Of a DNA stretch of 64,000 nt, positions 1 to 13,200 are shown one piece after another (position 1 is the first letter of the stretch; every line of letters begins with the position of its first letter). The translations under genes were made by a program, and so were the position numbers. The notes under the pieces are model-generated. The model did no database searches. It was not told where the DNA came from and was given only the letters and a program-made list of their open reading frames with translations. This DNA comes from Bombus terrestris (lineage: Eukaryota > Arthropoda > Insecta > Hymenoptera > Apidae): assembly GCF_910591885.1 (NCBI RefSeq), contig NC_063271.1, forward strand, positions 8,797,001 through 8,861,000. Reading direction: 5' to 3'.

Positions 1-340
1 TCAGTAAGGTTACAATATGGTCTGTTATGTGAATACTATAAAAGTATCAGGTTTTATCAATTTGTAAAAAAAGTTTCAAAGCATGTAAATGTCTAGTGAA
101 AATAGCGCTTAAAAAGTTTAATGATCTATGTTATTGCTACTAAATACCATTGAAATATTGTAACTTTACAGTTAAGTTTATAACGGGTCCTACAACCTGC
201 CTCACTGAAATAAAACATAATAAAACTCATGCAATAAATTAAGGCAACGTCATGATAATAAATATATATAATGACGTTACCTTAAATTAAAAAAATTTGT
301 TCATCGAAGTATTGAGCATTTTTCAATTAGTTCCAGAAAC
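1..340. other. left-edge intergenic sequence
   Basis: This is AT-rich sequence upstream of the acid phosphatase gene. A short imperfect inverted repeat of AAGGCAACGTCAT (about 240-253) and ATGACGTTACCTT (about 271-283) could be a promoter palindrome or a small hairpin. No open coding stretch or RNA gene was recognised. Confidence 0.4.
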
Positions 341-2759
341 ATGGATATTAAATGGTTCTCAAAGATCATCATTTGCGTCCTTTATTGTCAAGGATCTTGG
401 GCCGAGCTGAAGCTCATACAAACGATATTTAGACATGGAAACAGGATGCCATCGAATATCGAGTACTACCCGAACGATCCTTACGTTAACTACACTTACG
501 AACCAGCAGGACGAGGAGGTTTAACAAACGTATGTTACTTCTTGTATAACTATCATCATAAAAACTGTGAAATATTTATGAATTTGCACGTGTTAAAGTT
601 CCAATTCCTTCAAATTTTGCACATCTATTAGAAGATAAATTAAGTATATAATATATAAATGGTGCTTGATGATACAAAATGATTAATGTCAGTAATAAAT
701 CAATTCATTTTAATAATAAATGATTTCGATGATACAAAAATATTAATTTATATATTAGGTTGGTAAACTGTCCTTGTACAAACTTGGCCAATATTTTCGT
801 GAAAGATACGACCAGTTTTTAGGAAGAATTTACACTTCAAAAGATATTTGGTTTCGTGCCGATGAGGTAGAGAGAGTCGTAATGAGTGGACAACTAGTAG
901 CAGCTGGATTATATCCTCCGTGTGAAGAACAAAGGTCCTAAATAAAATTTTAGCTGTTTGATAAACAATTAACTTCTAATACAATTATACGGTAATTTGA
1001 TCTAAAAAAATAAGCTTTATAGGTGGGATTCTAATTTAAATTGGCAACCGATACCTGTATGGACACCGCTGAATTCGAACGATTGCCTGTATAATGGGCA
1101 ATTTTTAACAAATTTCTATACATGGAGAAATAACGTGGAGAAAACAGATGAGACCACAATGCAATTTCAAAAACAGAATAAAGATGTTTATAGGTATTTG
1201 TCTGAACATACAGGTGGTAATATCACACAATCTAGAACGTTCAACTTACGTCAATTCTTGTACGCACAGGTAAATAATACCTTTTCATAGCAAATATTAC
1301 GAGCTAGATGTTTAAAGTAAATATACAATCAGAGATAAAAATAAGTAACAGGTAATGAAAATAGGTATCAGTAAGGTTTACTCGAATTAGTACTAATATT
1401 ATACAACACAAATTTTATTTATTATTGGACTGCGCTATTTATTGTTATTTTTATGAATAATACTAAACAAAAATAGTACCTCAGTAAATATTTGTTTTTT
1501 ACCACTAAATATTATAACAAATGTTGTACTTTGAATATTTGATATACCTTTACAAATTATATGTATCCTATGCATTTTAATATCTTTACATTTTCCATAA
1601 ATGCACAAAAATCTGCAGTTTACTTATTCTTATAGCATACATGTATAGAGTATCTAGGAAATAATAGAAATTAATACATATTTACATTTTTATGTAAACA
1701 ATTCGTACTTAATGAAACTTTATTAGTATCCATTTCTACTACCTGCCCACTTATTTTTATTTTCGACTGCATATTTATTTTTATAATATCAATATGCTAA
1801 ACATTTTCAATCATATATAATACATATCTAAAGATTAATAAATAATTATACAAATAAAGTGAGTGTGGTTGTCAAAGGTAATAAATATATTTTTGAATAC
1901 TTAAAATACTCATTTAGAAAGATATTGGCTTAAAATTACCCGAATGGACAAAATCTGTTTTTCCACATGGAAAGCTAGATGAGTTAGCCGTAAACGATAT
2001 TTACATTCGGACTCGTACTCCACAAATGAAGCAATTATTAGCTGGTAAATATTAAATCTTATAACTTTTAATTTTTTATTCTTCTTATGTTCGCGTCAGA
2101 ATAAAAATTATTTTGCCCATATATCTATATTTAATATCTACTATAATATTAATTTGTCTTATACAATTAAAATAAATTCTACTTGACAGGAATGTGGATT
2201 CGCGAATGGTTAAATCATATTGATGATCATTTATATAAGAATGATACACGAAAAGCATTTATGTATGCGGCACATGATCTAAATATTGCTTACATACTTG
2301 CAGCACTAGACAATTTTGATAACGAAATTCCTTACTATGGTAGTACTCTGATATTTGAATTACATGAAGAGGATAACGAATATTATATTCAGGTAACAAT
2401 ATGATTACGCATGTATATATGCAAATTGTTGTTAAAAAATCATCTTTCTATAAAATATGTCTCTACGGAGTATTAATTTTGAAATCGGGAGATAAAGATA
2501 CAATTTAATATAAAAATGTATATTACGGAAAATTTCAACATTTAATTTTTGAAACTTTCACGATTACTAATATTGTTTGTAATTTTTCTACATACACGAT
2601 TATAATCTTTATTCACAGATGCTTTATAGAAACAAGGAAAATATTAAATTACTCAAATTCCCTGATTGTGATGACAAAATGTGTCCATTGGATAAGTTCA
2701 AAAAATTTGTAATGCCTATAATACCGACAAATCTGGAAGAAATATGTGGACAGGAATAA
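341..2759 (+). CDS. venom-type (testicular-like) histidine acid phosphatase
   Basis: Secreted acid phosphatase of histidine phosphatase branch 2, which hydrolyses phosphomonoesters through a phospho-histidine. Six exons (341-529, 759-934, 1023-1269, 1918-2044, 2190-2392, 2619-2759) sum to 1083 nt, a 360-residue protein, close to the usual 380-400 of insect venom acid phosphatases. The first 20 or so residues are a hydrophobic signal peptide (MDIKWFSKIIICVLYCQGSW). The catalytic RHGNR motif follows at about residue 31, and the proton-donor motif AHD (MYAAHDLN) lies in exon 5. Several Asn-X-Ser/Thr sites (NYT, NIT, NDT) suggest glycosylation, and paired cysteines fit a secreted protein. Both catalytic motifs are intact, so it is probably active. 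It is a family member of the bee venom allergen acid phosphatase, but such paralogues are numerous in Hymenoptera and not all are venom proteins. The next gene belongs to the same superfamily but faces the other way. Confidence 0.88.
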
Positions 2760-4809
2760 AAAAGTAAAGTATTAATATAAATATGAATAGTAATAAACCA
2801 ATGCTAAATGGATTGATAAAATGATTTCTATAATATTCTACTATTTACTCATATAAATTCAATAATAAATGTCTAATATTAAAACAGTGTTTATTAAAAA
2901 CATGTCATATGTACTACAATTGCTTATTAAAATCCGAAACTTAGACTATCTATAAATCTTGTTGCTCAAATGTATCTCCTTCGATTACAAAATAATAAGA
3001 TAAAACTGTAGAAAGACTGTCTAAACTTCGGTTTCGATGATTTTTGGATATATTGTAAAACTCAACATTTGATCAACCTTTTCTTATACATATAAAAGCT
3101 ATACTCACTTAGTTCCGAAATATTCGCGAAAAACTGCCGATAACAATGAATTCTTCCTATAATTGTACTTATGTGTCTATAACAGCGTATGCGTTAATAT
3201 TGGTTACCGACCGTCGGCCATTTATCTTCTGTTTATAATTAATTCCTATGTCCATGGTTTACTTCAAATGTTTTGAAGTTGCGAATACACAACATGTTAC
3301 ATATTTAATCGGATACTTAACAATAACCTATCACACAGGTCAATAAAATCAATAAAAAAAACAATATAAACGTATACTTACATCCATTTTTGTTAGAATA
3401 ACTCAAACGTTAATAATCGCTACGCATCAAATGTTGACGATTTATAATTCACCATGATAATTGTCATCGTTAATTGTTATAACGTCTATATATCTCCATT
3501 CTTCCGAAATGATGCACAAAACATGACCAAAGGTCTAAAGTTAATATATAAAACTGAACCAGTTGTGTTTAAATGAAGCAATAATCAACCTCAAATTCTG
3601 TTTCAAAAACTTATAATGTAAGCTGTTGGTAACACTAACACTAAAATAAGCGATCAACGACAAAAGAATACAGGAAATTCGTAAAACTATAGTATTTTGT
3701 TACAACAATATCTAACAAAGTATTAAATAAGAACGTATTAGTTAAATGAACCTAATGATAATCGATAGAAGATAATAAAACAGTAACACAAATACTACAT
3801 AGCTGAAAACACGCACTACGAAGGATATATCTTGAAGCCACGATTTATCACAATAAAAATGATATTCCGCGCTAAAACTTTGCCCAACTGACTCCCGCTT
3901 AGCAAAGAACGGCTTTTCATTTATTTTAAACCCGCTCACAGATTAAAATATTATATGCTGGAAAGTGCTCTCATAAGGAGTTTTTAAAGTTTGCTATCTT
4001 CATCAGTTTACTATATATTGCTATAATTAAGTATAGTAGATATAATGCTTTTTATTTATTAAATAAAATAATATAAATAATTAAAATAGTAAGTAAATTA
4101 GGGCAATATTTTAGCATAATCTTGTATTACAAACCAAAACAGACTTAAGCGAACGTATAGGATTTATTCCACAGGCCTCGTTATTTAAGAAAAATGCATT
4201 GTATTTAACGAATGACTTGTCTTGAGAAAATATTTTTAAAAAAACTGTGTTTTAAAAATTTATATTAAAAAATTGTTAATCTAATTTATTAAAAAATAAA
4301 CTTTTTTTCATATTTACGTAAATTTATTTCATTTTAACACCTTCCTCCATTTTTTTATGAAAGGGGCTACTTCTGGGTCAATAATCCCAGGCCTCAAAAA
4401 TTTTAACACGGTCCTGTTGATCGGCCGTCTTCTTCTTATACGTCTGCGCATGGATGTCTATATACGGGCTTCGCGAATTTAATGTAATGACTCCAAAATT
4501 GAACGAAATACAAACGAAACAAAATTTCTCAAAATAATTTTCGTTTGTAATTTGTAATTTCATAGCCAATGGCGCGATGTCGTGTAAGATGTCAAGCCCA
4601 TTTTTATCCCTTACGATGATCGAATTGAATATAATTCAAACTTTCTGATCTTTTTCGAGGTCGATATTTCAGGCCGGTACATACATATGTCATATATCAT
4701 GTCATATTAAAATGGAACGTTCGATTCATTTCATTTTTTTAAGTATAATAAACTACAAATATATATACATGATACAATTTATAAAGTCTGTCATGGTCCT
4801 ACATCATCC
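2760..4809. other. intergenic region between two convergent phosphatase genes
   Basis: Two kilobases lie between the convergent stops of the acid phosphatase and MINPP1 genes. A polyadenylation-like AATAAA occurs soon after the left stop. Most of it is AT-rich and featureless. Two patches on the minus strand are noticeably richer in GC: about 3840-3940 and about 4378-4640. The first gives a 65-codon open stretch ending in a hydrophobic segment that I could not assign. The second is listed separately. Confidence 0.4.
4378..4641 (-). pseudogene. unassigned coding-like patch, possible gene relic
   Basis: This minus-strand stretch has markedly higher GC than its surroundings. It stays open for about 80 codons in the frame ending at 4378, giving protein-like sequence such as VRDKNGLDILHDIAP and ending FEAWDY before a stop. 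A second frame is open near the end (GIIDPEVAPFIKKW). Upstream, the first frame is quickly interrupted by stops. No splice acceptor joins it convincingly to a neighbour and I do not recognise the family. A decayed gene fragment, a retrocopy or a lone terminal exon are all possible. Confidence 0.2.
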
Positions 4810-6679
4810 TTATGATGATTCCTCCATTGAACACAATGTTTCGAACTGACACTCCTCTTCTTGGTCAGGGTAAAGTGCTTTCATTGTAGACAGTGGACAT
4901 GGTACATTCATAGGACAACCTGGTAGATGTAATGGTCTTTCCTGATGCATGAAAAGAATACTGGGACCTCCAGAACAACTAAAATAAAAAGAAAACCATT
5001 ATTATATTAGATTATTATAGTTAGATTACATATAAAATATATAAATAAATATACTTGTATAAAACGAATGCGATATTAGATGCGAAAGTATCGATAACCC
5101 CAGTTCTCCAGGCTCTGTTCTCCGCATATAACGAAAATAAATCATGCGTTAAATGTTGATCTTCCTTAGCGATCCCTAATAGAGCTAATAGTTTCAAAAT
5201 GGTTCCTGAATGACTAAAATACACTGATACTGCCAGTCCTTCATCTGCCCTATAAATTAAGAACAAGATTTTAATAACATAATATTCGATGTAAGTAAAT
5301 TTTCTAAGAAAATGACGTATTCTTACATAAAAAAGTTAAAAACATCTCTCAAAGCTGGGCAAGCTTGCTCATAAGACAATTTGTAACCATATCCATCGTT
5401 CCAATAATATTCCAAATCATCTGCAAATTCGAGTACCTAGAAAAATATCAATTAATTTAGCAAATAATAATTTAACAAATAATTAGACTTTAAAATTTTA
5501 CTTTGAACTCGTCTAGCGAAAATATTCTACACCATGGTGACTCGGAGTTTTTGTGCCATGCAGTTTCAAATCCACACATCACGTACATCAAATGTACAAT
5601 TTCTAAAACGTAAATTTTATTTTGATACATTTTTCTTCTTAATTTCGTGTTTTATAATTAGTTTCCATGTATACTGCATACCGTGATCAACCTGATAACC
5701 AATACGTCTAGAAACGTCTTCTAACATTTTCTTATAAACATTGCTCTTCAAGAATTTTTCTTTTTCTATTCGCGAATCTGGATTTTTGTCCACTTCAGAA
5801 CGCCAACGTTGACAACGTTTATAAAACTAAAAACTTAAAACAAAATGATCAAATAACAGAAGATATTATTATTGAATGATATAGTTGAAAATTACTCTTA
5901 ACACAGGATCCTTGTGTTCTGCTTTCGGATACTGAACTCGATAACTACTGTGTCTTCCAAATAAACCAGTAGCAAAATTCTTAGCACTTTCCTCTGTGCG
6001 TTGAGTGGCAGTGTACTTAAACTAAAAATTCACATTTTTATTTAATAAATATAATAAAAAATATGTATTAAAATTATACATTGTATATTTTTACTCTATA
6101 AATTTGATTATCATAAATCTCTGGCATAAGAATGGGAAATCTGGATTGATATCTTTCTCCAATATCAATCATTTCATCTTCTCCTTCTTCTGCTAATTTC
6201 ATAATATCATCTTTGTTAAAAGTAATTTTCCACTCTTTAAATAAGTCTATATCTTCATCTGTAAATTCTGATTCATTCCCTTTATAGTTATCTAGGATAA
6301 TCTTTTGTAACTTTGGCAGTTTTTCAATCATGGATGGTACATACTTTTTACCAGGATATCTTGTACCATGTCTTAAAATTAACCATATTTTTCTTGAAAT
6401 ACAACCTGTGATTAATAAAAATTCTTTTTTGGTATTAAATAGTAAGATAAAGAATACTTTATTCTTTTATATATTGGGTTATTGTATTGAATTAAATACT
6501 GGGTTGAAACCTGGGTATTCAAGAGGAGAATCGTCATGGTTTGAGATAAATCTATATGGTGTTTTAGTTCCTATTCTACATTTATAATTTCTGTTGTCTA
6601 AAAGGCAATTGTGTGCAAAGATAAATGCTGCACTTATAGCATTAATAATTAAAAATACTTGAGCATTTAATAGTCGCAT
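4810..6679 (-). CDS. MINPP1: multiple inositol polyphosphate phosphatase 1 (MINPP1/Mipp-like)
   Basis: Branch-2 histidine phosphatase of the MINPP family, which removes phosphates from inositol polyphosphates such as InsP5 and InsP6, typically in the ER lumen or outside the cell. Eight exons (6679-6511, 6405-6095, 6021-5896, 5826-5682, 5602-5502, 5436-5327, 5249-5055, 4978-4810) sum to 1326 nt, 441 residues, near the usual length. A hydrophobic N-terminus acts as signal or anchor. Then come the family start GTKTPYR, the catalytic ILRHGTRYPG with the RHGTR core, and the conserved FKYTATQRTEESAKNFATGL. The proton-donor position reads FSHSGTILKLLALLG, whereas classical MINPP enzymes have His-Ala-Glu there. 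The start was chosen as the first Met before the hydrophobic segment. The gene shares its upstream region with LIN37. The family call is secure; activity as a phytase is less so because of the changed motif. Confidence 0.9.
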
Positions 6680-7544
6680 CTCTTTATTAGTTTTTGACTA
6701 CCTGCAACATACAAAAATAGTATTTAATTTAAGACATTATTGAAACATTGTTTGGTATGAAACTATCAAAAATGCACAACTTTATATTGCATAAATTCCT
6801 AATATGCACATACATACAAATGTACTTCAATAACTTTTAAATCAGTAAATTCAATTAAAATTACAAAATTTTCTTGCACTTAATAAAATGTAATTCAATA
6901 AAACTAGCTAAGCTAGAAATATTTAGATCTTGTTACAAAAACGTATATAACCAACTAAATTAATAATTCATGTAAAAATAAAAAATGTAACATTCATCAT
7001 GATCGAATTCCAAAAATATAAAAGTTAATAATAATAATATTAAAAATTGAATAATTCAGTAGTAAACTATGCTATAGCGAACAAACTCGTAACTTTCACA
7101 ACTACTGGAGACTATGCTTATATATTTGATTTGTGTTTCTACAATAATTACTTACTATCCAACTAACATAACGTAGCTTTTATTTGAAAAGATTAAAAAT
7201 AAAACAAAAGTATAAGTGAAAATTATTTCATTTTCGTTTGTGCCGAAATATTGTAGAATCATGTTAGGGTTTATATACTAACCTTATATTTTCGAATACC
7301 CAATATTACAACATTTATTAATTAATACTTAATATTGATTCATCATATCTCTTTTTCGCTATAATAGTTACGTACAATTTTGTTTCTGAAAGAAAATTGT
7401 AATTTGTATAATTCAGTGCTCAAATGAATTAAACTTTTTTGTGCAAGGTATGTTTATAATACATTATTATGGTGTTTTAGGAATTGATAAGACTATTGTA
7501 AATGTTTATATGACATAACGAATGCTAATCATTTTGTAATTTAG
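6680..7544. promoter_or_regulatory. shared upstream region of MINPP1 and LIN37
   Basis: This 865-bp gap separates two divergent coding starts, so it must hold both transcription starts. A probable LIN37 5'-UTR exon ends at about 7448 with a GCAAG/GTATGT donor, and its acceptor TTTAG lies directly before the LIN37 ATG. No core promoter motif stands out in the AT-rich sequence. Confidence 0.4.
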
Positions 7545-8985
7545 ATGGGGAAAAAGAGAAATATTCAACCACCACCTGTACCAGTACCTGGTCGTGTAAA
7601 GATAGAAATAAAAGATGAATTAGGTAATAGAGAATATTATTTATACTTAATTTTTGTAGTAATAATTAGTAGAATATTATAATTCACTGTGTGAAATAAT
7701 TAATATTAAAATATATTTTGTTCTAGGAGATAATGATGTACTTGTTGCAAGAGATCGTTTAAAAGGTGCTCTGAGAGAATTACTACAACATAGTGATACA
7801 GGATCATCAGCAGATTCAAGTGAAGAAAGTTCTGCGCAAGATTATAAACATTCAATGAAAAAAATGTAATTTTGTTTAATATACATAACTGTTTCTTTTT
7901 CTTATAATTAAATAATATATTTTTATTTACAGTGATATGTACAGATCAAAATCAATGGGTTTTCAACAACCACGTAAAGTTAGACGCCGTAGACAAGTGC
8001 AAATGGATACTGCATTTCATCATACTTATGTAATGAAATTATTTGATAGAAGTGTTGATTTAGCTCAGTTTCAAGAAGATACACCACTTTACCCCATATG
8101 TAGAGCATGGATGGCTAATCAACCAAGAAATCCTAATCTTGTACCAAAGTGAGTAAATAGAAGACAGTCATAAAGCTGTAAATTTCCAATTATTATTCAT
8201 CTATTTTAACTTCCATATATAATAATTTTATAATATTTGTTTATTTCTATTATAATCTCATAGATATTAACTTTAACATATTATAATTAACATTACTCAT
8301 AAAATATCATAGAAGGGACCATTTAATTAGTTTATTACATATATTTTGAACTCTAAAAAATAATATTAAAGAAAGATAATTTTTATACTGTTTTTATATT
8401 CAGAGTACGCAGTCCAAGTCCAGAAATAGTGAATGAAGTGAATATAAGTAATAATATATTGGATAGTAATGGGGAAGTTCGTGATGTTTATTACTTGCCA
8501 CCTCCACTACCTTGTGAAGAAGCTATACCTAGAAATCGTATACCTTCACCAATACCTAGAGAAAAAGAAGAATTGATTTTAGATTATGTGAGATATCTAC
8601 TTTGATGAATCATATGTTTATCGATCAAATATGATATCTTAATCACTACTTACAGAGTAATATAAATACTTGTTATACATGATACATTATAGGACGGACA
8701 AACCCTAAAATCACGAGAAATGTTGTTGAGAGAACATAGAGTACATTGGAACACTGTGCGCAAAAAATGGCATCAACAAGCACATAAGAATGAACTGCGT
8801 TTTACGCAAGGTGCAAATATATTAAATACTATATTTAAGAGGTACATATTAAAAAATTTGGAATTATGTGGGCAAACAAATGGAATTATATAAAAATATC
8901 GTTCAGATTATATTTTATACTGTGAAAGGTAATTTTATTATAAAAACATTATTTCTATTTCAGGGCACAATCAGAATTTGAGTAA
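7545..8985 (+). CDS. lin37: protein lin-37 homologue (MuvB core subunit, Mip40)
   Basis: Subunit of the MuvB core of the DREAM/Myb-MuvB complexes, which repress or activate cell-cycle and developmental genes on chromatin. Six exons (7545-7623, 7727-7865, 7933-8148, 8404-8587, 8693-8841, 8964-8985) sum to 789 nt, 262 residues. The diagnostic conserved block is in exon 3: KLFDRSVDLAQFQEDTPLYP followed by ICRAWMANQP. A basic run (RKVRRRRQV) precedes it and could be a nuclear localisation signal. An acidic serine-rich segment lies near residue 55. The C-terminal part (HRVHWNTVRKKWHQQA) is basic and helical. The ATG follows an AG acceptor, so translation starts at the first base of the second transcribed exon. 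Length fits the family. Confidence 0.92.
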
Positions 8986-10232
8986 CCCATTATCTGGTAG
9001 ATTGATTACTATCACCCATTGGTAATAAATATAATTTCAGTTTTAGTGTCATATAAATATCTTTTTTCGTAGTTTTCTACACACGTTTTATTTTATACAC
9101 ATAATTATACCTGCTATATACTACTTGTAGAAATATACCTTTTTATTACAATATAATTAATTTACTGTAACTATATTTTGTTAAGACAAATGAATTCATC
9201 TATGAAAGAAATGTTATAACAAGCTATAATTCATTTTTGGAATAAAAATTTTTACAGAATAATGATATGTAGTACAATTTGTTTCTCAATAAACTGTTGG
9301 TATACTGACAACAAATTAAGTAATAATTCTGTTTCTGTTTTTTATTTCATACATTTGATTTGTACTAAACTTTTCAACGAAATTACTCGTCTACAATGAA
9401 TAAACTATAAAGAATAAATAATATACTTTCATTACAGTGGTACTATTCTCAATTAATTGAAACGCTACTTACAATTGTATTATCACGGGTATAAAAAGGA
9501 ACTTGGAATTGCCCGAACATTAAGAGGCAGTTTTTTAGATTATTATATAGAATATTAATTAAAATATTAATCCGATACATATATCCCTAGATTTTGATGC
9601 TAAAAGTTTTTGAAGATTTGAGTCTATACAGACTAGGAGAAAGGACAAAACGAATAACCGTTGAAGGCTTGAGAATTACAAGCTTTTTATTCGAAATATT
9701 GACAGTCGTAACTTACAGTACGTACTTTCAACGAGATTTTATCCCTATTTATTTGATGTTATTTGAATAAATGTTAATTGGATATCCGAGAATATTCCGA
9801 CCTTTCTGTTAGAGCAATTGTAATTTTCAAGACTTCTGAGTATATATATACACTCGTATATACCATGTTCCTCCGTACTACTCAATTTTTTCATTCATAT
9901 AAAATGTAGCTAAGAAATAAATAACATAATTTAAATCATTTACTTTCATAGTTAATGTTATATTATCTCCACCGTTTGACTTGTATTCGTAACTATATAT
10001 GTACACATATATGTGTATATGTATATATAGTTATGTATACTGTAACTATATATCTATATATATTATAATAACAAATGTCTGTTGTAAACAACTGGATTAC
10101 TTATTTAATGTGTTTTGTGAATTGTAGGAAATGATTTCACGCATGACAGCCACATGATGCTTGCGCAGCTGGAAGATTTCACGTAGTTGTGGAAGTATAA
10201 TTTGATCAAATTTTTTAATAAGTATTGCACGT
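8986..10232. other. tail-to-tail intergenic region
   Basis: This region lies between the LIN37 stop and the ANKRD13 stop and contains the 3' UTRs of both. AATAAA-type signals occur near 9028 and 9240. A run of TATATGTA repeats lies at about 10000-10065. No coding sequence recognised. Confidence 0.5.
9995..10065. repeat. TA/TATG microsatellite
   Basis: A degenerate run of alternating TATA and TGTA units with palindromic character, in the 3' flank between LIN37 and ANKRD13. It is simple-sequence DNA with no sign of function. Confidence 0.6.
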
Positions 10233-13200
10233 TCACTTGTCTGTAAGAGATAACTCAAGCACTTGTCGAAACGTTTCTTCTTCTAACAATCGACGTTGTT
10301 CTTCTTCCAATTGTTGTAGTTCCGAAAGTCTTAATGCCAGTCTTAATTGTTCCGCCGTGTCTTCGAGCGAGTCAGCATTTTCTATGTCACTTGTTTTATC
10401 CAAGTTACTCCGACCGCTCGCACACCCAGCAGTACTGTCTTGACACAGTGCCAGACTTGCCTGAATCGCTCTGCATTAAAAATGAAGTTGAAGATTTACA
10501 ATGACTTATTAAACAAATTTCCTAAGAATATTATATTATTTTATGTAATATTAATGATATTATTGCATTAAACAAAATTTATTATAATATTGTTAACATG
10601 TACAAAAGATAAAACACCAAGATTAATTGTATTTTTCTCTAACATTTGCTGCAATTCCCTGAATTTTCTGCAAAAATATTTATATATATACTTTGTTGTT
10701 AATTTTTTTATTGTCAATTCAAATATTTATTATACATCTAATACTGATAGCAATCCATCACCCACCTTTCTGAATTTGAATTGTTGCACAAGAACACATG
10801 CAAAATAAAATGTTTAAAACTTTTACAATAAAAGCGAAATATCTGAAATGGCATATGCATTCCTATAGATGACATATTTTCATACCTTTGTAATTGCCTC
10901 TCTTCTTCAGTTGTCATATTGGGCGTTGTGGGCCGTGATGGTTTCTGCGCTCGTAAGGCTTCCCATATATCAACCTTAATAAATTGAGTTACATTATTAG
11001 AATTTATTTCAATATAAATCTTTTTAAAGAAATATAAGAAGTTTTAGACATCTGTACCTCATCGCGTTCACTACCAACTTCCAACAAACTTTGTTGTATA
11101 GCAAATTGTAGAAGATCGTCTTCTTCTTCCATAAATTGTGTCCGAACTTCAGCACCTGCTAAGTAGATAATTACATAATACAATCGTAGATAAAATGCAT
11201 ATTCAATATCTTCCTTTAATACCTAATTTACATAAATATTAAATTTACCTAGTTTTACGTATCCTACTGGTGCTTCAAAACAAATATCATCAACTAAACA
11301 AGTCATTCTGTTAGTTTCTTCTAAATGTCCTACATGAGGCACTTCTTGATCCATGCCAAAAATATTTCCAAACGTTATCCTTGCATTTAATATATGAAAC
11401 AAAGGAATTTCTACAAAAAGGAGAATAATTTCATCATTTATCAAATAATACTAATTAACTTAAAAAAAATAAATAAATAAATTTGAAACTTACCGATTTT
11501 AACAGGAAATCCAGCTGGTAATTGCATTTGGATAAAATCCCTTAATTTTGCAAAGTGTGAACTAGATATTGCCATTAGATCGACGATTGGCATAATTTGT
11601 TCTTGAAGACTTAGTGGATACTGTTCACTAAGCCATAAAGTTGCCTGCAATTTCATATTTAATCATATTTACTATATATACAGATATTAGCCTAGAATGT
11701 ATAATGTTTTATTGTAATACCTTAAACTTCTGAATTTTTGTATTAACTTCTTTTGGTCTACCTATATCTCTTCCATTTAAATCAATGTCTGGGTCAAAAT
11801 ATTCCTCAGCTGTTATATTAGAAGGATTTCCGACATTGTTATATTCTTCCTAAAACGAATAATAAATTAATTTTATTATGATAACATAATGTATGTACAA
11901 AGATGTTTAAAAAATGAAAATTACACTAGTAGTTGCGCTATTACTGTTTTCCTGCTGTTGTTCCGCCATGCCAAGAAACGATTGAAGAGGTGTACGAGGA
12001 GCACGAGCTCGTGCCTTATCAGGATCAGATAAATGTTCTAATCGAGTTTTTGTTATTAATTCTACATTACATGCACTAAACACTTTACACTCATGTCCAT
12101 TAACTATTTCACTTTTATCAGAGCGCCATCCCCACAAACCAGCTTTATTGCTAGTTGAACATAAATAATTGTTAATGAAAACACGTGAATGTAGTAACAA
12201 TAATAAAATAGCAATAATAAAGGAAAATAATTACCGTTCAAAGCTAATTTTATCCGTATCTATGTAAGTAGTAACAATCGGATTCGTAAGCCGGGTTAAA
12301 ACACCTTCTTCAGAGGGTTCCATTAATTGCATATCGTCAATATCTACGAGTTTAATATGCTCAACATATACTTTTCTTGTTTTGTGATCTACCTCCATCA
12401 TTGTTGCTCCATCATCTGCATAAATAAGTTTTTTTGGTTACTGAAAAGACATATTTTAAGAAAAATTTATTGAAATAAAATTCTCACATTGTTCTATTTA
12501 AGTTTGTAATTTGCTACAACTAATTACGTCAACACTAATTCATTTCAAATATTTGTTTTTAATTTAAATATATTTAACTACTTAGAAAGATATAGAATAT
12601 ATTAGTAGTAATTATTTTTGTTACAATGTCTAGATTGCACTTACCATCTAGAATTTCAACTTATTATATCAACTTTTTAAAAGTAATAAAATTGCAAGAA
12701 AATTGTAATAAATAGAAATAGAAATAAGTAAATATATAGATAAGAAAACTTTTCTACTTCACAGAAGTGTTTTACAATATTCTCTACCATTCTGCACACC
12801 ACATTAATTTTAAAAGTAATTCTGTCACCTGACTCTCGTCCCACCATACTGAACACATAACTCCGTTCACATCTAATTGCCACAGGTACATGTGATGCAG
12901 CTTGCATTTAATATATACAATTATAGAACAAATAAAAGACTCTACTATTAATATAAAAGGAAACATACAAAAAAACCTGACAATTAAAATAAACTTAAGG
13001 AATGTTAATGTATTCATGCAAAGAACCACATTCAAATACTCACTTTGCCCTTTAAAGATGTAACTACGATTTCCACGTTGCCACTTTGTATGATCAAACC
13101 CTAATAAAGTTGTATCGATTCGTACATTGCTGCCCTGTTTGTATACCTTGTATGTGTCACTAGGACATATTCTAGAGGCAAGGGGAACTAATAATAAATA

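Noticed and set aside
3742..3939. 65-codon minus-strand open frame with a hydrophobic tail
   Set aside because: No family, no splice partner, and the hydrophobic end comes from AT-rich DNA. Mentioned only as part of the intergenic note.
12677..13043. Open frame running from ANKRD13 exon 5 into the following intron, with GC-richer sequence near 12784-12900
   Set aside because: Exon 5 ends at a good GTGAGT donor and joins in phase to the conserved GATMMEVDH exon. The intron sequence matches nothing in the family. Intron retention is possible but not supported.
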